A stretch of 6,701 bases of DNA from positions 1 through 6,701 of the forward strand of contig JAHEMS010000200.1 of NCBI GenBank assembly GCA_024643595.1, given 5' to 3'. Origin of the DNA: Bacteroidota bacterium. GTDB lineage: Bacteria > Bacteroidota > Bacteroidia > Cytophagales > Cyclobacteriaceae. This document shows, piece after piece, positions 5,100-6,701 of this stretch (positions within the stretch are counted from its first letter, which is position 1; each line of letters starts with the position of its first letter). A model generated the notes under the pieces. It worked only from the letters and a program-made list of their open reading frames with translations. It made no database searches and was not told the origin of the DNA. The translations under genes were made by a program, and so were the position numbers.

Positions 5100-6701
5100 A
5101 TGAACTTATTACCTCGTAATAACGCCTGTTTTATGAGGTTACATTCCACAGAAAATAAATTTGAAGTTGAACCACTACGTTCAGCATTGCTTCAACAACT
5201 TTGGCAACTACAACTCACTGAAAAACATATCTCAAAAACGGCTATTAAAGAACTTGCACTAACGCACCAGCTTTCAGAAATAGAAATAGAAGGTGTAGCG
5301 TCCTTTTATCATTTCTTTCATCATCAAGTTGCAGGGAAACACACCATTTATCTCAACGACAGCATCGTTGCCGAGCTGAAAGGGTTTGAACGAATTAAAG
5401 AAACGTTTGAACGCGAAACCAATGCGCGAATGGGATCAACTGATCCTTCTGGAACATTTGGATTATTTGCCACTCCTTGTATAGGATTAAGTGATCAGGA
5501 ACCGGCTGCGTTGATCGATTTTTATCCTTTCACAAATCTGAACGTACTCAACGTCAAAGAAATTATTAATAAACTCAAGCAAGGTAAAAAGTCAGAAGAA
5601 ATTTGTGATGATCCCGCGGATAATATTCGCTATACACCGGCTAAAGATCGTACAGTTTTTTTTGCACCTTATATCCGTGGTGAAGCCATTCAAAAACTCA
5701 AATCACTGGCGTCCAATAGTGTGTTGGAGCAACTCAGAATTTCTGAACTATCAGGTCGTGGCGGAGCCTTCTTCCCCACTTGGAAAAAGTGGGAGACTTG
5801 TCGCTCCTACAGTGACCAACCAAAGTTCATTATTTGCAACGCTGATGAAGGAGAACCAGGCACCTTTAAAGATCGTGTATTATTAAACAATCAGCCAGGT
5901 TCAGTAATGGAGGGGATGATCATTGCCGGATATACCGTAGGCGCTGAATACGGAATAATTTATCTGCGTGGTGAATACCGTTGGCTTGCAAAAAAACTGA
6001 ATGAAGAAATTAATGCTTTCCGCGAGAGTGATTTGCTCGGTAAAAATGCCGCAGGAATAAACGGGTTCAATTTTGACATCCGCGTTGAAATAGGTGCTGG
6101 TGCGTATGTATGCGGAGAAGAAACAGCTTTACTTGAATCGATGGAAGGCAAAAGGGGAGAACCTCGCACCAAATGGTTTTATCCTGTAGAGAAAGGTTAT
6201 CTGCAACTTCCTACGGTAGTGAATAATGTTGAAACATTTGCTGCTGTTTCAAGACTCATTCAAATGGGTTCTTTCGAATATCTGAAACGAGGAATACCAG
6301 GTTCACCAGGAACAAAATTAATCAGCATATCTGGTGATTGCCAGCGACCCGGTATTTATGAAATTGAATGGGGCATGACTGTCGCGGAACTTCTCGATTT
6401 GTGTGGCGCTGAAGATCCCTACTTCATTCAGGTAAGCGGACCATCTGGCGAGTGTATATCCGTAAAAGAAAAATACAAGCGCATATCCATGCTTGATATG
6501 CTTGCTCAAAAAGATATTCGATGCGGTGGTTCCTTCATGATTTTCAATAGCCATCGTGACCTGGTGCATATACTGATGAATTTCTCCAGGTTCTTCAAGC
6601 ATGAATCTTGTGGAGCGTGTACACCTTGCCGTGCTGGCAACTTCATCATTCAGCGCAAGCTTGAACGCTTACAGAATGGATTAGCCGATGTTAATGATCT
6701 A
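5100..6701 (+). CDS. hoxF: HoxF: diaphorase subunit of NAD-linked [NiFe] hydrogenase (C-terminus cut by window edge)
   Basis: 534 codons are visible of an expected 600 or so. HoxF fuses a NuoE-like domain (about 20-150) to a NuoF-like domain (about 180 on). It carries FMN and a [4Fe-4S] cluster and exchanges electrons between NAD(H) and the hydrogenase module HoxYH through HoxU, in the cytoplasm. HoxF is chosen over separate NuoE/NuoF because of the fusion and of hallmark segments such as GVASFYHFF, TPCIGLSDQEPAALID (C127), YLRGEY (288-293), SGPSGEC and FMIFNSHRDL. Other motifs: CNADEGEPGTFKDR (246-259), GAGAYVCGEETAL (C338), and CGACTPC with cluster ligands C504, C507 and C510; the fourth ligand lies off the edge. 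Oddities: N1a cysteine positions are mostly lost (N86, S131), and the FMN loop reads GRGGAFFPTWKKW (219-231). A TAG directly precedes the ATG at 5100, so this is the earliest start; M12 (5133) is an alternative. It is probably the first gene of hoxFUYH. A diaphorase for an NAD-linked formate dehydrogenase is less likely. Confidence 0.88.
   Translation, partial: MNLLPRNNACFMRLHSTENKFEVEPLRSALLQQLWQLQLTEKHISKTAIKELALTHQLSEIEIEGVASFYHFFHHQVAGKHTIYLNDSIVAELKGFERIKETFERETNARMGSTDPSGTFGLFATPCIGLSDQEPAALIDFYPFTNLNVLNVKEIINKLKQGKKSEEICDDPADNIRYTPAKDRTVFFAPYIRGEAIQKLKSLASNSVLEQLRISELSGRGGAFFPTWKKWETCRSYSDQPKFIICNADEGEPGTFKDRVLLNNQPGSVMEGMIIAGYTVGAEYGIIYLRGEYRWLAKKLNEEINAFRESDLLGKNAAGINGFNFDIRVEIGAGAYVCGEETALLESMEGKRGEPRTKWFYPVEKGYLQLPTVVNNVETFAAVSRLIQMGSFEYLKRGIPGSPGTKLISISGDCQRPGIYEIEWGMTVAELLDLCGAEDPYFIQVSGPSGECISVKEKYKRISMLDMLAQKDIRCGGSFMIFNSHRDLVHILMNFSRFFKHESCGACTPCRAGNFIIQRKLERLQNGLADVNDL

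Noticed and set aside
5605..6602. Open frames of 70-94 codons within hoxF in other frames.
   Set aside because: They are shadows of the HoxF frame, which is continuous and motif-rich across the whole span.
1..6701. CRISPR arrays, tRNA or rRNA genes, insertion-sequence ends and restriction or defence systems.
   Set aside because: No direct-repeat array, cloverleaf, transposase motif or defence-family protein was seen on either strand.

Overview
The window looks like a chromosomal segment of a Bacteroidota bacterium, most plausibly a Cytophagales-like environmental species. This is inferred from four things: moderate-to-low G+C, weak or absent Shine-Dalgarno sequences at every start, two lipoproteins with Bacteroidota-style signal peptides, and the protein types. 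There are five substantial genes. I see no tRNA or rRNA gene, CRISPR array, insertion sequence or phage gene.

Left arm (1-3312), all on the minus strand. The rightmost gene in this arm encodes a secreted lipoprotein with two Calx-beta-like domains (2491-3312). A good intrinsic terminator for minus-strand transcription follows it (2380-2419). Next come a DUF4197 lipoprotein (1594-2304) and, only 24 bp further on, a PaaN-type aldehyde dehydrogenase of phenylacetate catabolism (1-1569, C-terminus cut by the window edge). The last two probably share a transcript.

Middle (3313-3737). This 425-bp divergent gap separates the minus-strand arm from the plus-strand arm. It must hold the promoter for cinA, and possibly one for the Calx-beta gene. 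It also holds a single minus-strand reading frame (3363-3665) that looks protein-like in two blocks but is broken by two in-frame stops. I read this tentatively as a decayed or unrecognised small gene. A 17-bp palindrome lies inside it.

Right arm (3738-6701), plus strand. First is a full-length two-domain CinA (3738-4985; competence/damage-inducible protein, NMN deamidase). After a 114-bp gap comes hoxF (5100-6701, C-terminus cut), the NuoE-NuoF fusion diaphorase subunit of an NAD-linked cytoplasmic [NiFe] hydrogenase. The rest of the operon (hoxU, hoxY, hoxH, maturation genes) would be expected just beyond the right edge.

The most interesting point is hoxF. Its NuoE-like half has lost most cysteine ligands of the N1a [2Fe-2S] cluster. 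Its normally near-invariant FMN loop (GRGGAGFxTGxKW) reads GRGGAFFPTWKKW. The NADH motif, the GAGAYVCGEE segment and the CxxCxxC of the [4Fe-4S] cluster are intact, so this looks like a functional but divergent hydrogenase diaphorase rather than a pseudogene.
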